DNA of 16,415 nt, from positions 1 to 16,415 of the forward strand of contig JBEKUX010000067.1 in the NCBI GenBank assembly GCA_049514575.1. The letters are read 5' to 3'. The position numbers were made by a program, and so were the translations under genes. Within the stretch, counting starts at the first letter, position 1, and the number at the start of each line of letters is the position of its first letter. Below, piece after piece: positions 1-7,948 of the stretch. Under the pieces are notes generated by a model. It made no database searches, was not told where the DNA came from, and worked only from the letters and a program-made list of their open reading frames with translations. This DNA is from BOG-1184 sp049514575. GTDB lineage: Bacteria; Fibrobacterota; Chitinivibrionia; Chitinivibrionales; Chitinispirillaceae.

Positions 1-346
1 GACCTCAGGAACCGCCACGCTCGAGACAGCGCTTCTCGGCGTTCCGCAGATTATTGCCTACCACACCTCGCTTCTCACCTATACGGTAGTGCGGCAGCTC
101 CTCAGGATCCCGTATATCGGCCTTCCGAACATTATCGCGGGTGAAGCCATCGTGCCAGAATGCATTCAAAAACAGTCTGAAGGGCCGAGGCTGGCTGCCG
201 CCCTCGAACGATTCTTCGAGTCGCCGGAATTATATAACGCGACGGTGAGTTCGCTTATCGCGCTGCGCGAAAAACTCGGGGAGAAAAAACCGTCACTGGA
301 AATGAGCTCGATAATTAAAGGAATCGCTGAACAGTCTCGTCCTTGA
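1..346 (+). CDS. lpxB: Lipid-A-disaccharide synthase, C-terminal part (5' end outside window)
   Basis: LpxB condenses UDP-2,3-diacylglucosamine with lipid X to make the lipid A disaccharide at the inner face of the inner membrane. The reading frame is open from base 2 and gives 114 residues to the TGA at 344-346. The fragment opens with SGTATLETALLGVPQ, the sugar-nucleotide-binding stretch of the C-terminal GT-B domain. This is followed by a TYTVVRQLLRIPYIGLPNI-like block and an EAIVPE motif, both typical of LpxB. The C-terminal helix ends normally, so only the 5' part is missing, and that is because of the window edge. panB starts 50 bp downstream on the same strand, so the two may be cotranscribed. 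Identification rests on family motifs and is fairly secure. Confidence 0.9.
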   Translation, partial: TSGTATLETALLGVPQIIAYHTSLLTYTVVRQLLRIPYIGLPNIIAGEAIVPECIQKQSEGPRLAAALERFFESPELYNATVSSLIALREKLGEKKPSLEMSSIIKGIAEQSRP

Positions 347-396
347 TGATCAGGTTCTCTGTGAATAATAACTGAGGCGAATTATTTTTTCATGGT

Positions 397-1218
397 ATGA
401 AAAAAAACATCGACTATCTGTTAAACATGAAAAAAAACAGCCGCCCCATCACCATGGTCACCGCCTATGATTTTCCCACGGCGCAGATCGCGGACCAGGC
501 CGGGATAGACGCGATACTTGTAGGAGACAGCGTGGGGACCAATATGCTCGGCTACGCCTCAGAGCAGGAGGTTACCATGGAGGACATGCTGCATCATACG
601 GCGGCTGCGGCACGAGGCATAACAACCGCATTTTTTCTTGTTGATCTCCCGTATCACTCGGTTGAAACGCCGGATGACGCGGAAAAAAATTCCCGCCGGC
701 TTCTTGAGAAAGGGGCTGAGTGTGTGAAACTGGAAGGATGGCGGGAAAAATGCGGGGTGGTGGCCCACTTATTACGGCACAATATTCCCGTCTGCGCACA
801 TATAGGGTATAACCCTCAGATCCATGGGGCAAGGCCCAAGGTGTTCGGCGCAACCGCAGAAGAGGCACAACTACTTATCGAAAGCGCGCAGCTGCTTGAA
901 AAGGCGGGCGCCGTTCTTCTCATCATCGAAAAAGTGCCGGAGGAAGTCGCCGCCATTATCACTGAAAACCTGAGTATCCCGACCATCGGCATCGGGAGCG
1001 GCCGTTTCTGCAGCGGCCAGGTCCTGGTGATGAACGACCTCCTGGGAATTTCCGGACGGACGTTCAAACATGCCCGTGCATTCATGGATTACCGCACCAG
1101 CGCGCTCGAAGCACTGCGCGAGTATGCCGCTGAAGTGGAAAACGGCGGATTCCCTGAAGAAAAGAACGTCCACCATATGGACCCGCAGGAACTGGGGAAG
1201 CTGAAATTCTCACCTTGA
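397..1218 (+). CDS. panB: 3-methyl-2-oxobutanoate hydroxymethyltransferase (ketopantoate hydroxymethyltransferase)
   Basis: PanB transfers a hydroxymethyl group from 5,10-methylene-tetrahydrofolate to alpha-ketoisovalerate, the first committed step of pantothenate and CoA synthesis in the cytoplasm. The 273-residue product matches the family length. Visible motifs are TMVTAYDFPTAQIAD near the start, VGDSVGTNMLGY with the metal-binding Asp, DLPYHSVETPDDA with the second Asp, CVKLEG with the substrate Lys, AHIGYNPQ, the catalytic Glu in IIEKVPEE, and PTIGIGSG. ATG 397 is the first start after an in-frame TGA at 373. Its Shine-Dalgarno signal is poor, since GAGG at 374-377 lies about 19 nt upstream. 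A later ATG at 427 would remove part of the N-terminal helix and is no better. No panC or panD is next to it. Confidence 0.95.
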   Translation: MKKNIDYLLNMKKNSRPITMVTAYDFPTAQIADQAGIDAILVGDSVGTNMLGYASEQEVTMEDMLHHTAAAARGITTAFFLVDLPYHSVETPDDAEKNSRRLLEKGAECVKLEGWREKCGVVAHLLRHNIPVCAHIGYNPQIHGARPKVFGATAEEAQLLIESAQLLEKAGAVLLIIEKVPEEVAAIITENLSIPTIGIGSGRFCSGQVLVMNDLLGISGRTFKHARAFMDYRTSALEALREYAAEVENGGFPEEKNVHHMDPQELGKLKFSP

Positions 1219-1347
1219 CCGCATCCCGCTGTTTATTCCCTGAGAGGAGAATTCAACGGGCATGTAATCTGCTTGTACTATAGCCGCGCTGTATGCGGTA
1301 TGCGAATGTTTGTAGTCCGGCATTTCGACGGGAACGAAAAACCGGCG

Positions 1348-2250
1348 TTACTTTGAAATACGACCTGCCGGCAGGCCTCTATTGGAAATCTCCTTCACCA
1401 TTGCGTCCAGTTCCTTTTTGGAGAAACCCTGGGCCAGAAGCCGTTTTTTGCAGTCTCGAATGGATTTCCGCTGTTTATGCTTGACGCGCCAGTCATGGGC
1501 TGCGAATGCTCTGTATTTATTGTAAATCATCAGCTGCGACCGGAGGAAATCCCCGGGGCTGCCGCTGGTGGTGCTTGAGCCGTCATACCTGAAAGAGTAC
1601 TCTGCGGTGACTTTTTTGATGTGGTACGGATCATACTGCCGTGAAAGCCGTATGATAAGGTCCCAGTCTTCATGGGTCTCCAGCGTTTCATCGAAATAAC
1701 CGGCCCGGTCGCAGCACGACCGCGCATGTACGAGGCACAGGAGCGGGGTAAGGTTTCTCCAGAGGATCGTCCGCGGGCAGAAATCGTTGGAATAGCGGAC
1801 CTCTTTTTTGACAACAACGTATCCCTCATTTTCTTTTTTTACCTGAACAACGCACAGCGCGTCGGTATAGGCCACTGCCCTGCCGCTCGATTCCAGAAAG
1901 CCGGTGAGCGTCTTCAGGTGGTCCGGATAATACCGGTCGTCGTCGTCAAGATAGGCGATATACTTACCCTGCGCGGCGTGTATGCCCGCATTACGGCTGT
2001 AGGAACGGCCGCGGTTTCCCTTATTGTCAATGCACCTGACGCGCCCCATGGGGTCGATGCTTTTCAGGAACGGCGCAACGTCGATTGACCCGTCGTTGAC
2101 GACAATGACCTCAAAGTCCTTTTCGGTCTGGTCAAGGACGCTTCTAACCGCCTCTGCCAGCAAGTCCGGACGGTTGAACGTCGGGACGATCACCGACACC
2201 ATCGGAGCGGCCGCAGAGACCGCAGGCTTATCGGAAACAGGGGTCGTCAT
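1348..2250 (-). CDS. Family 2 glycosyltransferase (GT-A fold), third gene of a three-gene set
   Basis: This is probably a cytoplasmic nucleotide-sugar-dependent transferase for a cell-surface glycan; donor and acceptor cannot be read from the sequence. The 300-residue product has the GT2 layout: VSVIVPTFNRPDLL at about residues 18-31, FEVIVVNDGS with the donor-binding Asp, NRGRSYSRNAGI, and YLDDDDRYYPDH carrying the DXD metal site. The acceptor-side motif ETHEDWDLIIRL contains the likely catalytic-base region. No membrane segment is evident. The ATG overlaps the TGA of the upstream glycosyltransferase by four bases (ATGA at 2247-2250). A good Shine-Dalgarno sequence (GAAGGAAAG) lies about 7 nt upstream, so translation is probably coupled. 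It converges on panB with about 129 bp between the stops. Confidence 0.9.
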   Translation of the reverse strand: MTTPVSDKPAVSAAAPMVSVIVPTFNRPDLLAEAVRSVLDQTEKDFEVIVVNDGSIDVAPFLKSIDPMGRVRCIDNKGNRGRSYSRNAGIHAAQGKYIAYLDDDDRYYPDHLKTLTGFLESSGRAVAYTDALCVVQVKKENEGYVVVKKEVRYSNDFCPRTILWRNLTPLLCLVHARSCCDRAGYFDETLETHEDWDLIIRLSRQYDPYHIKKVTAEYSFRYDGSSTTSGSPGDFLRSQLMIYNKYRAFAAHDWRVKHKQRKSIRDCKKRLLAQGFSKKELDAMVKEISNRGLPAGRISK

Positions 2251-3221
2251 CGGCTTTCCTTCATGTTCGCTGTCGTACCCGTGCGAAACAGGTCGCGGTC
2301 ATTCTTCCGCCATTCTTTTTTTTCCTTTGACCGTTCCTCCCGGACCTGCGGCAATTTCAGGAGCGCTTTCCCGAATGCGCTGTAGAAAATAAAATCACCG
2401 GCGATCCAGGAGGTCAACAGCCGCACGGCCATTCCGGTCGCATGGCGCAGCCAGAGCAGGGGCGAAGAGATGTTTTTCCAGAAGAAAAGCATCTTGTTGC
2501 GCGTCTGTATCTGTTTGATAAAATGCTCGCGGTTCGCCGAACGGATCGAGCCGGAGTGGCGATGCACGACCCGGCAGCGCGGATCGAAAAAAACCTGCCA
2601 GCCCCGCTTCATGGCGCGGTAGGAGAGATCCGCGTCTTCCCAGTAGAACGGTTCGAACACCGGAGAAAAACCGTTGAGCCGAAGAAATTTTTCCCGCGAG
2701 ATCAGGGCATGCCCGCCGCAGGCATAAAAAGTATCGTACAGCGTGCCGTCGACATACTCACCCGAATAATTGTTCCGGGTTTTGAAAAGGCCGGTCTTGG
2801 GCACGATCTTTTTGCGGCCTTCGAATTTCCCACCTTTTTCGTCAAAGGAAAAGAAACCGACGGTAAACAGGTCCGGATATTTTTGAACATCCTCGACCAG
2901 AGGGGTGATGATATCGGAAATAATGGTCACATCGCTGTTGAGTAGGATGATCCACGCGTTCGCTGCCCGTTCAATGCCTCGCCGGCACGTCTGCCCGAAC
3001 CCGAGGTTCCGCTCATTGGCGACCAGCGTAACGCCGGGACAGTTTTCCCGGATCCAGTCTGCGGTCCCGTCGGTCGAGCAATCGTCAACCGCGATGATCT
3101 CGTCGACACTACTGCCTTGTCCGCGCAGACGGGCAATTGACGGGAAACTTTCGGGTGCCACGGCCCGGTTGTTGTAAAACGGGACAACCACGGAAAAGCG
3201 CGGTGAATCAGCGTTTGTCAT
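2247..3221 (-). CDS. Family 2 glycosyltransferase, WbbL/rhamnosyltransferase-like, second gene of the set
   Basis: The 324-residue product has FSVVVPFYNN at the N-terminus, EIIAVDDCSTDGT, NLGFGQTCRRGI, and LLNSDV as the DXD-type site. A central CGGHALISREKF stretch and FYWEDADLSYRAMKRGW, with the catalytic EDXD-like motif, follow. This arrangement resembles GT2 enzymes annotated as rhamnosyltransferases in O-antigen loci, but substrate assignment is inference. I chose ATG 3221 because a G-rich Shine-Dalgarno tract lies just upstream of it. A GTG at 3245 in the same frame would add eight residues. With ATG 3221 the gene overlaps the GT4 stop by 14 bases, and its own stop overlaps the next GT2 by four. 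The basic C-terminal tail (about the last 60 residues) may contact the membrane. Confidence 0.88.
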   Translation of the reverse strand: MTNADSPRFSVVVPFYNNRAVAPESFPSIARLRGQGSSVDEIIAVDDCSTDGTADWIRENCPGVTLVANERNLGFGQTCRRGIERAANAWIILLNSDVTIISDIITPLVEDVQKYPDLFTVGFFSFDEKGGKFEGRKKIVPKTGLFKTRNNYSGEYVDGTLYDTFYACGGHALISREKFLRLNGFSPVFEPFYWEDADLSYRAMKRGWQVFFDPRCRVVHRHSGSIRSANREHFIKQIQTRNKMLFFWKNISSPLLWLRHATGMAVRLLTSWIAGDFIFYSAFGKALLKLPQVREERSKEKKEWRKNDRDLFRTGTTANMKESR

Positions 3222-4359
3222 GAGCACCGCCCCCCTCTGTGTCACTAACTGACAGAAGAAACAATGCTTCCAGCTTGTCTACCATGCGCGGCAGGGAAAA
3301 ACGTTCCTGAACGGTTTTCTTTCCTGCACTGCCGATCCTCGCGGCAAGAGCTTTTTCCTTGATAAGCCGGCCGATACGGTCCGCAAGCGACCCGCTGTCC
3401 TTTACCGGGACCACAAAACCGTCCGCACCGTCCGTGATGATTTCAGCGGTGCCGCCGGCACCGGCGGCCACGACCGGCGTTCCAACGCTCATGGCTTCAA
3501 GCACCACGTTGGGTAACCCTTCGTCAACCGAGCTCAGGATAAATGCGTCGGCGCCGTACATCAGTTCCAGGACATCGTTGCAATGGCCGAGCAGATGGAC
3601 GAAGGAAGCAATGCCGAACTGTCCGGCGAGCGCGGTTATCGTCTCTTCATCCCCGCCCCCGGCAATGGCGCCGTGGACGCGAATCCCCTGCCGGTGCAGG
3701 AGCGAAAGCGCTTCGATAAAGTATTCGAAACCCTTCTGGGAAAAAATACGGCCGGCGCCGAAAACAACCGGGTCATTGCCCGTGATACCAGCGCGGATGC
3801 GCAGTTTCCTAATGTCAAAGCGTGCGGCGTCGGGAACCTCAACGCCGTTGGGGACCACGTGGATCCGGTTCTGGTCAAGCCAGGGGAACGCCGCGAATTG
3901 CTTTTTGATAAATGCCGCGGGCGTGATGATATCGTCGACCACGTATTTATATGCCAGTCGGTAGCGCAGCTTGTCGTAGATAAGCGAAAGACCCTTGCGC
4001 ACGAAAATCTTTTCAAGGCCAGCCATCCTTCCGGCTATGCCGCCGAGACGGACGTCCTTCTCGAAATTGCAGCAGAGGATCCGGACATGCCGTTTTTTAA
4101 AAAGCGAAAAAAGCCGGCAGATAATGATTGGATCAAAGTCGCTGTGGATCGGAAGTCCAATGGTCTCGATCCCGCGGGCCATGGCCTTTTCGAGCCAGAC
4201 CGCGTGTTTCCGGCCGATGCAGATCACCTTGTGCCCGCGGCCGGCCAGTCCTGCAGCCGCATTGACCATCCATTTCTCGCCCCCCCGCCATACGTCTGCA
4301 GGGATCGAGTTCATGAATGCGGTAACGCCTGGGTTATGTTCCTTATTTTCAATCGTCAT
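3208..4359 (-). CDS. Family 4 glycosyltransferase (GT-B fold), first gene of the set
   Basis: This is a retaining GT-B transferase, probably acting on the cytoplasmic face of the membrane in surface polysaccharide or LPS assembly. Visible signatures are WRGGEKWMVNAAAGLAGRGHKV (N-terminal acceptor domain, Gly-rich), VPNGVEVPDAARF at the domain border, VFGAGRIFSQKGFEYFIEA, and the donor-site block DEGLPNVVLEAMSVGTPVVAAGAGG with the E-x7-E pair. The start is uncertain. ATG 4359 gives 383 residues, normal for the family. ATGs at 4383 and 4425 and further upstream codons keep the frame open to 4524, but those would run into the start of the divergent gene. None has a convincing Shine-Dalgarno. It leads the three-gene overlapping set with the two GT2 genes. 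Confidence 0.88.
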   Translation of the reverse strand: MTIENKEHNPGVTAFMNSIPADVWRGGEKWMVNAAAGLAGRGHKVICIGRKHAVWLEKAMARGIETIGLPIHSDFDPIIICRLFSLFKKRHVRILCCNFEKDVRLGGIAGRMAGLEKIFVRKGLSLIYDKLRYRLAYKYVVDDIITPAAFIKKQFAAFPWLDQNRIHVVPNGVEVPDAARFDIRKLRIRAGITGNDPVVFGAGRIFSQKGFEYFIEALSLLHRQGIRVHGAIAGGGDEETITALAGQFGIASFVHLLGHCNDVLELMYGADAFILSSVDEGLPNVVLEAMSVGTPVVAAGAGGTAEIITDGADGFVVPVKDSGSLADRIGRLIKEKALAARIGSAGKKTVQERFSLPRMVDKLEALFLLSVSDTEGGGAHDKR

Positions 4360-4468
4360 ATGCCGATTATAAAATACATCCATTTCCCGTATCGTGCGGT
4401 GTCCATTAATAAGTGTATCAGCCATTTTATGGCGTTTCCCAGAGTGCAACACTTTCTTATAAAGCCTG

Positions 4469-4497
4469 TTGATTTTCCCGCCTTGTTGTGCTATATT
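4469..4497 (+). promoter_or_regulatory. Candidate sigma-70 promoter for the TIGR02147 gene
   Basis: TTGATT at 4469-4474 and TATATT at 4492-4497 are separated by exactly 17 bp. A transcript would begin near 4504, at or just before the Shine-Dalgarno GGAGG (4504-4508), so the leader would be very short. It lies in the divergent region between the GT4 gene and the regulator gene. Support is by motif only. Confidence 0.5.
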
Positions 4498-4513
4498 GGA
4501 AACGGAGGAAATC

Positions 4514-5350
4514 ATGCCCGACATTTTTACCTATACCGATTACCGGACGTTTCTTGCCGATTACTATTGCCATCACAAGGCGGAAAACCCTGCTTTTTCC
4601 TATCAATTGCTCTCGGATAAAGCGGGATTTTCCAATCGAGGCTTTATATTCAATGTCATCACCGGAAAAAAGAATCTTTCGCGGTCAAGCGCCGTAAAAC
4701 TTTCGCAGGCTTTACGGCTCACTGCAAGGGAAGCGGATTATTTCGATAATCTCGTTTCCTTCAACCAGGCGAAAAACCTGCGCGAGCGCAATTATTTCTT
4801 CGATAAGATCAACGCGATAAAGAGCAACCGGCAGGGATCTGCGGCCGTACGGGAGACGCGCAAGGAACAATATGAGTTCTATGCGGCATGGTATATATCG
4901 GTGGTCCGTTCGCTGATCGATATGCATCGTTTTAAAGATGATTACCAATGGCTTGCAAAAAATGTTTATCCGCCCATCAAGCCCAAAGAGGCTAAAAAGG
5001 CCGTGCTGCTTCTGGAAAAACTTGGCATGATCCGGAAACAGAAAGACGGCTATTATAAAGTCGCGGACAAGACCATTACTGCCGGTAAAGAGATCATGCA
5101 GCTGGGACTCCTCAACTTTCAGGTCCAGACGACCGAGCTCGCGAAAAAAGCCCTGCAGGAGCTGCCCAAAGACAGACGCAATATCTCCGGCCTTACCCTG
5201 GGCATTTCAAAGAAAACATATGATAGTATATGTGCGGAGATAGAAACATTTCAGTCACGGCTTCTGGCAATGGCCGAAGCGGACAACGAGGCAGACAATG
5301 TGTATCAGCTTAATTTTCACTTTTTCCCGGTGTCGAATGTAAAACCATAA
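4514..5350 (+). CDS. TIGR02147 family protein (putative transcriptional regulator)
   Basis: The 278-residue product has the hallmarks of the TIGR02147 family, which I know mainly from Fibrobacter and relatives: an opening IFTYTDYRTFLADYY, a helix-turn-helix-like region LLSDKAGFSNRGFIFNVITGKKNLS (about residues 32-57), KLSQALRLTAREADYFDNLVSFNQAK, a mid-protein winged-helix-like block (KKAVLLLEKLGMIRKQKDGYY), and the closing NFHFFPVS. The biochemical function of the family is not established; DNA binding is inferred from the N-terminal helices. ATG 4514 is well supported by GGAGG at 4504-4508, six bases upstream. It ends 26 bp before a putative lipoprotein gene, suggesting the two form a transcription unit and that the regulator may control its neighbour or itself. 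No sensor domain is recognisable. Confidence 0.85.
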   Translation: MPDIFTYTDYRTFLADYYCHHKAENPAFSYQLLSDKAGFSNRGFIFNVITGKKNLSRSSAVKLSQALRLTAREADYFDNLVSFNQAKNLRERNYFFDKINAIKSNRQGSAAVRETRKEQYEFYAAWYISVVRSLIDMHRFKDDYQWLAKNVYPPIKPKEAKKAVLLLEKLGMIRKQKDGYYKVADKTITAGKEIMQLGLLNFQVQTTELAKKALQELPKDRRNISGLTLGISKKTYDSICAEIETFQSRLLAMAEADNEADNVYQLNFHFFPVSNVKP

Positions 5351-5376
5351 TATTTTCTATTACCTATGAGGATGTC

Positions 5377-7920
5377 ATGAAACGTAAAATCATCTGTGCA
5401 GCCGTTATCGGTATCGCTGCCGCAGGCTTTCTGGAGATTTTCCGGTGTTCATCTCCGCTTGCCGGCAACGGGTCGCAGACGCCCAATGGCCAGGTATCGG
5501 CCATGGTGTACAATCCGGACGGCACGCCTGCCGCACACGCCAAGGTCATGTTCTACCCGATCAACTACAATCCTCACACCGGAGGTTTGGACAAGACCGC
5601 AACCGCGACGACTGTGGACTCGACCACGACAAACGACAGTGGCAACTACACCGCAACACTCGACACTGGTACTTACAACATTATTGCCAACGGCAGCGGC
5701 AACATGGCATACCAAGACTCAATTAGAGCTATAGGTGGCTCGGCCGTTCACCCGCCCACCGATACACTGAAAACTCCGGGAACCATACGGGGCATCGTGC
5801 AGCTCCAGCCCGGCGATGACCCCGAAACCGTGTTCATCCTGTTCATGGGAACCTATACCTTTTCAATGCCCATCGATACAACAGGTACGTTTACTACCGC
5901 TGCCATGGCAGCCGGGAGCTACTGGGTGAGGATTTTAACCTCATTGCCCAATTATCAGGTGCTGGACACAAACTTGACCGTGATAGCCGGGACTCAGAAT
6001 GTTCTGCCCCAGCCGATAAAGCTCAAGTATACGGGGATTCCAATACCCACCGGGCTGTCTGCCACGTACGACACGGTGCATGGCGTTGTGACCGTGCGAT
6101 GGAACAAAGTGACATTTCAGAACCTGAAGGGATATATAGTGTACCGGAATGACACTTCAACAACCCTTCCGCAACAGATCAGCGGCAACAGCGCAATTAC
6201 CGACACATTTTATAATGACACTATCTTCCGCGATCTGCTCGACACGAGCAATTTCGTATATGCATATCGTGTCAAGGTACAGGACACGAATGCGAATATT
6301 GGGGACAAATTCTCAGCTCCCTGCGTGGTGACTGCGGTATCACCCACGAAGGTTAGAACGTTTATAACATTAAAAACATTGAATACGATTAGCGACACTG
6401 CCAGCATCAATGATTCGGTGAAGATAATCGCGACATATCAAAACCAGACAAGGAAGAACAGTAAAATATCATGGTATGTTGAAAAGAATGATTCGTTGGT
6501 GAAAAGTAAAGGCATAGTTTCTCTGGCGGGAAGCGATACGTTGATGAATATCTGGCGAACGCCGGGGGTCAACAAGGTTTTTGTAAAAATTCAGGATACG
6601 GCAGGGACAGTGTGGGAGGACAGCATCACGGTGACGATAGTGCTTGATGCACCGGTGGCGTTTGCGGGGAATGATACGGTGGTAGCCACGAACTCCCAAG
6701 TTACTTTACACGGGAGCGCAACTCAAGAATTCGGTACTATCATTAAATGGGAATGGAATATCAATAACAGCGGATTCCGGCAGACGGCAACAGGTGATAC
6801 GACGATAACAACACCAGACAGCATTATCAGCATGTATCCGTGCGTATTGAGAGTGACGGACGATGATGGGAATATCGGAGAAGATACGGTTATCCTTCAG
6901 GTGGGAAATCCGTGGAGCGCCCTCGGAAGCGGAACGAAGGGTGGTTATTATGGTGTTGTCTTTGCTCTTGCAGTTGACAATTCAGGCAACCTTTACGCAG
7001 GAGGGAGTTTCGACTCTGTGGGTGGAATAGCCGCGAACAACATCGCCAAATGGAATGGCAGCTCGTGGAGCGCTCTTGGAAGCGGAACAAGTGGTTGGGT
7101 TCAGGCTCTTGCGTTTGATAATTCCGGCAACCTTTACGCAGGAGGGGTTTTTTCCACAGCTGGCGGTGGAACCGTGAACGGTATCGCCAAATGGGATGGC
7201 AATTCGTGGAGCGCTCTCGGCAGTGGAACGAATTACAATGTTTACGCCCTTGCGTTTGATAATTCCGGCAACCTTTATGCAGGAGGGTGTTTCTCCACAG
7301 CGGGCGGTGTAACCGCGAAATGTATTGCCAAATGGGATGGCAACGCATGGAGTGCTCTTGGCAGCGGAATGAATGGTGGTATTGGTGTTGTCTTTGCCCT
7401 TGCGTTTGATAATTCCGGCAACCTTTACGCAGGAGGGAGTTTCACCACAGCGGGCGGTGCGGCCGCGAACTATATCGCCAAGTGGAATGGCACCGCGTGG
7501 AGTACTCTCAGCGCTGGAATGAATGACCTTGTCTATGCCCTTGCGTTTGATAATTCCGGAAACCTTTACGCAAGCGGGGATTTTACCACAGCAGGTGGAG
7601 TGATTGTGAATTATATCGCCAAATGGGACGGTAACGCGTGGAGCGCTCTCAGTAGCGGAATGAATATCACCAATGTCCTTGTCCTTGCTAGTGATAGATC
7701 CGGAAATCTTTACGCAGGCGGGGAGTTTACCACTGCGGGCAGTGTGTCCGCAAACCTCATCGCCAAATGGGACGGCAGCTCGTGGAACGCTCTCGGCAAC
7801 GGAATAAATGGTGGTAGTGTTAATGCCCTTGCTTTTGACAGATCAGGAAATCTATACGCAGGTGGGCAGTTTAGCATTGCGGGCGGTGCAGCCGCGAACA
7901 ATATCGCCAAATGGAAATGA
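5377..7920 (+). CDS. Putative surface lipoprotein with carboxypeptidase-regulatory, Fn3, PKD-like and propeller-repeat regions
   Basis: This 847-residue protein starts at ATG 5377 behind TGAGGA. It opens with a signal sequence (MKRKIICAAVIGIAAAGF) and an RCSSP stretch whose Cys could be lipidated, though Arg just before it makes the lipobox atypical. In order it then has: a carboxypeptidase-regulatory-like beta domain (about 38-130, PDGTPAAHAKVMFYP and DSGNYTATLDTGTY); a second similar module (about 135-215); an Fn3-like domain (about 220-325, VTVRWNKVTFQNLKGYIVYR); an Ig-like region (about 330-425); a PKD-like domain (about 426-510, AGNDTVVATNSQVTL and VTDDDGNIGEDTV); and seven repeats of 45-51 residues from Trp 513 to the end. 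Each repeat has the pattern WSALGSG, ALAFDNSGNLYAGG, FTTAGG, IAKWDG. This suggests an exposed adhesion or scaffold protein; no catalytic motif is visible. It follows the TIGR02147 gene by 26 bp. The 3' end is unusual (see findings). Confidence 0.85.
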   Translation: MKRKIICAAVIGIAAAGFLEIFRCSSPLAGNGSQTPNGQVSAMVYNPDGTPAAHAKVMFYPINYNPHTGGLDKTATATTVDSTTTNDSGNYTATLDTGTYNIIANGSGNMAYQDSIRAIGGSAVHPPTDTLKTPGTIRGIVQLQPGDDPETVFILFMGTYTFSMPIDTTGTFTTAAMAAGSYWVRILTSLPNYQVLDTNLTVIAGTQNVLPQPIKLKYTGIPIPTGLSATYDTVHGVVTVRWNKVTFQNLKGYIVYRNDTSTTLPQQISGNSAITDTFYNDTIFRDLLDTSNFVYAYRVKVQDTNANIGDKFSAPCVVTAVSPTKVRTFITLKTLNTISDTASINDSVKIIATYQNQTRKNSKISWYVEKNDSLVKSKGIVSLAGSDTLMNIWRTPGVNKVFVKIQDTAGTVWEDSITVTIVLDAPVAFAGNDTVVATNSQVTLHGSATQEFGTIIKWEWNINNSGFRQTATGDTTITTPDSIISMYPCVLRVTDDDGNIGEDTVILQVGNPWSALGSGTKGGYYGVVFALAVDNSGNLYAGGSFDSVGGIAANNIAKWNGSSWSALGSGTSGWVQALAFDNSGNLYAGGVFSTAGGGTVNGIAKWDGNSWSALGSGTNYNVYALAFDNSGNLYAGGCFSTAGGVTAKCIAKWDGNAWSALGSGMNGGIGVVFALAFDNSGNLYAGGSFTTAGGAAANYIAKWNGTAWSTLSAGMNDLVYALAFDNSGNLYASGDFTTAGGVIVNYIAKWDGNAWSALSSGMNITNVLVLASDRSGNLYAGGEFTTAGSVSANLIAKWDGSSWNALGNGINGGSVNALAFDRSGNLYAGGQFSIAGGAAANNIAKWK
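6913..7917 (+). repeat. Seven tandem coding repeats (propeller-type blades)
   Basis: Units begin at the Trp codons at 6913, 7066, 7207, 7348, 7498, 7639 and 7783. Unit lengths are 153, 141, 141, 150, 141 and 144 bp, and the last runs to the stop. All are multiples of three. The core encoding DNSGNLYAGG is nearly identical at DNA level in units 2 to 5, which points to fairly recent tandem duplication or gene conversion. Seven copies would fit a single seven-bladed beta-propeller; that fold is inference from repeat length and number. Confidence 0.9.
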
Positions 7921-7948
7921 ACCGGCAGCATCTGGAATACTCTCGGGA
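7921..7948 (+). pseudogene. Remnant of an eighth coding repeat after the lipoprotein stop codon
   Basis: Directly after the TGA, the same frame continues TGSIWNTLGS, the start of another repeat unit. Its Trp codon at 7933 is 150 bp after the previous one, six more than the 144-bp preceding unit. Removing six bases around the stop restores IAKWNGSIWNTLGS. Homology ends exactly where the palindrome at 7949 begins. The remnant is short but the match is clear. Confidence 0.65.

Noticed and set aside
361..396. AATAAT/ATTATT stem followed by T-run before panB, considered as a terminator of lpxB
   Set aside because: The six-base stem is entirely A/T with an 11-nt loop, too weak to support a terminator call.
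6890..7348. Long open frame of 152 codons on the minus strand inside the lipoprotein repeats
   Set aside because: It is an antisense shadow of the tandem repeats. Its own repetitiveness follows from the plus-strand repeats and it shows no recognisable protein features.
6913..7917. Regularly spaced repeats that might suggest a CRISPR array
   Set aside because: Repeat lengths are multiples of three within one open frame, spacing is 141-153 bp, and the intervening sequence is also conserved coding DNA.
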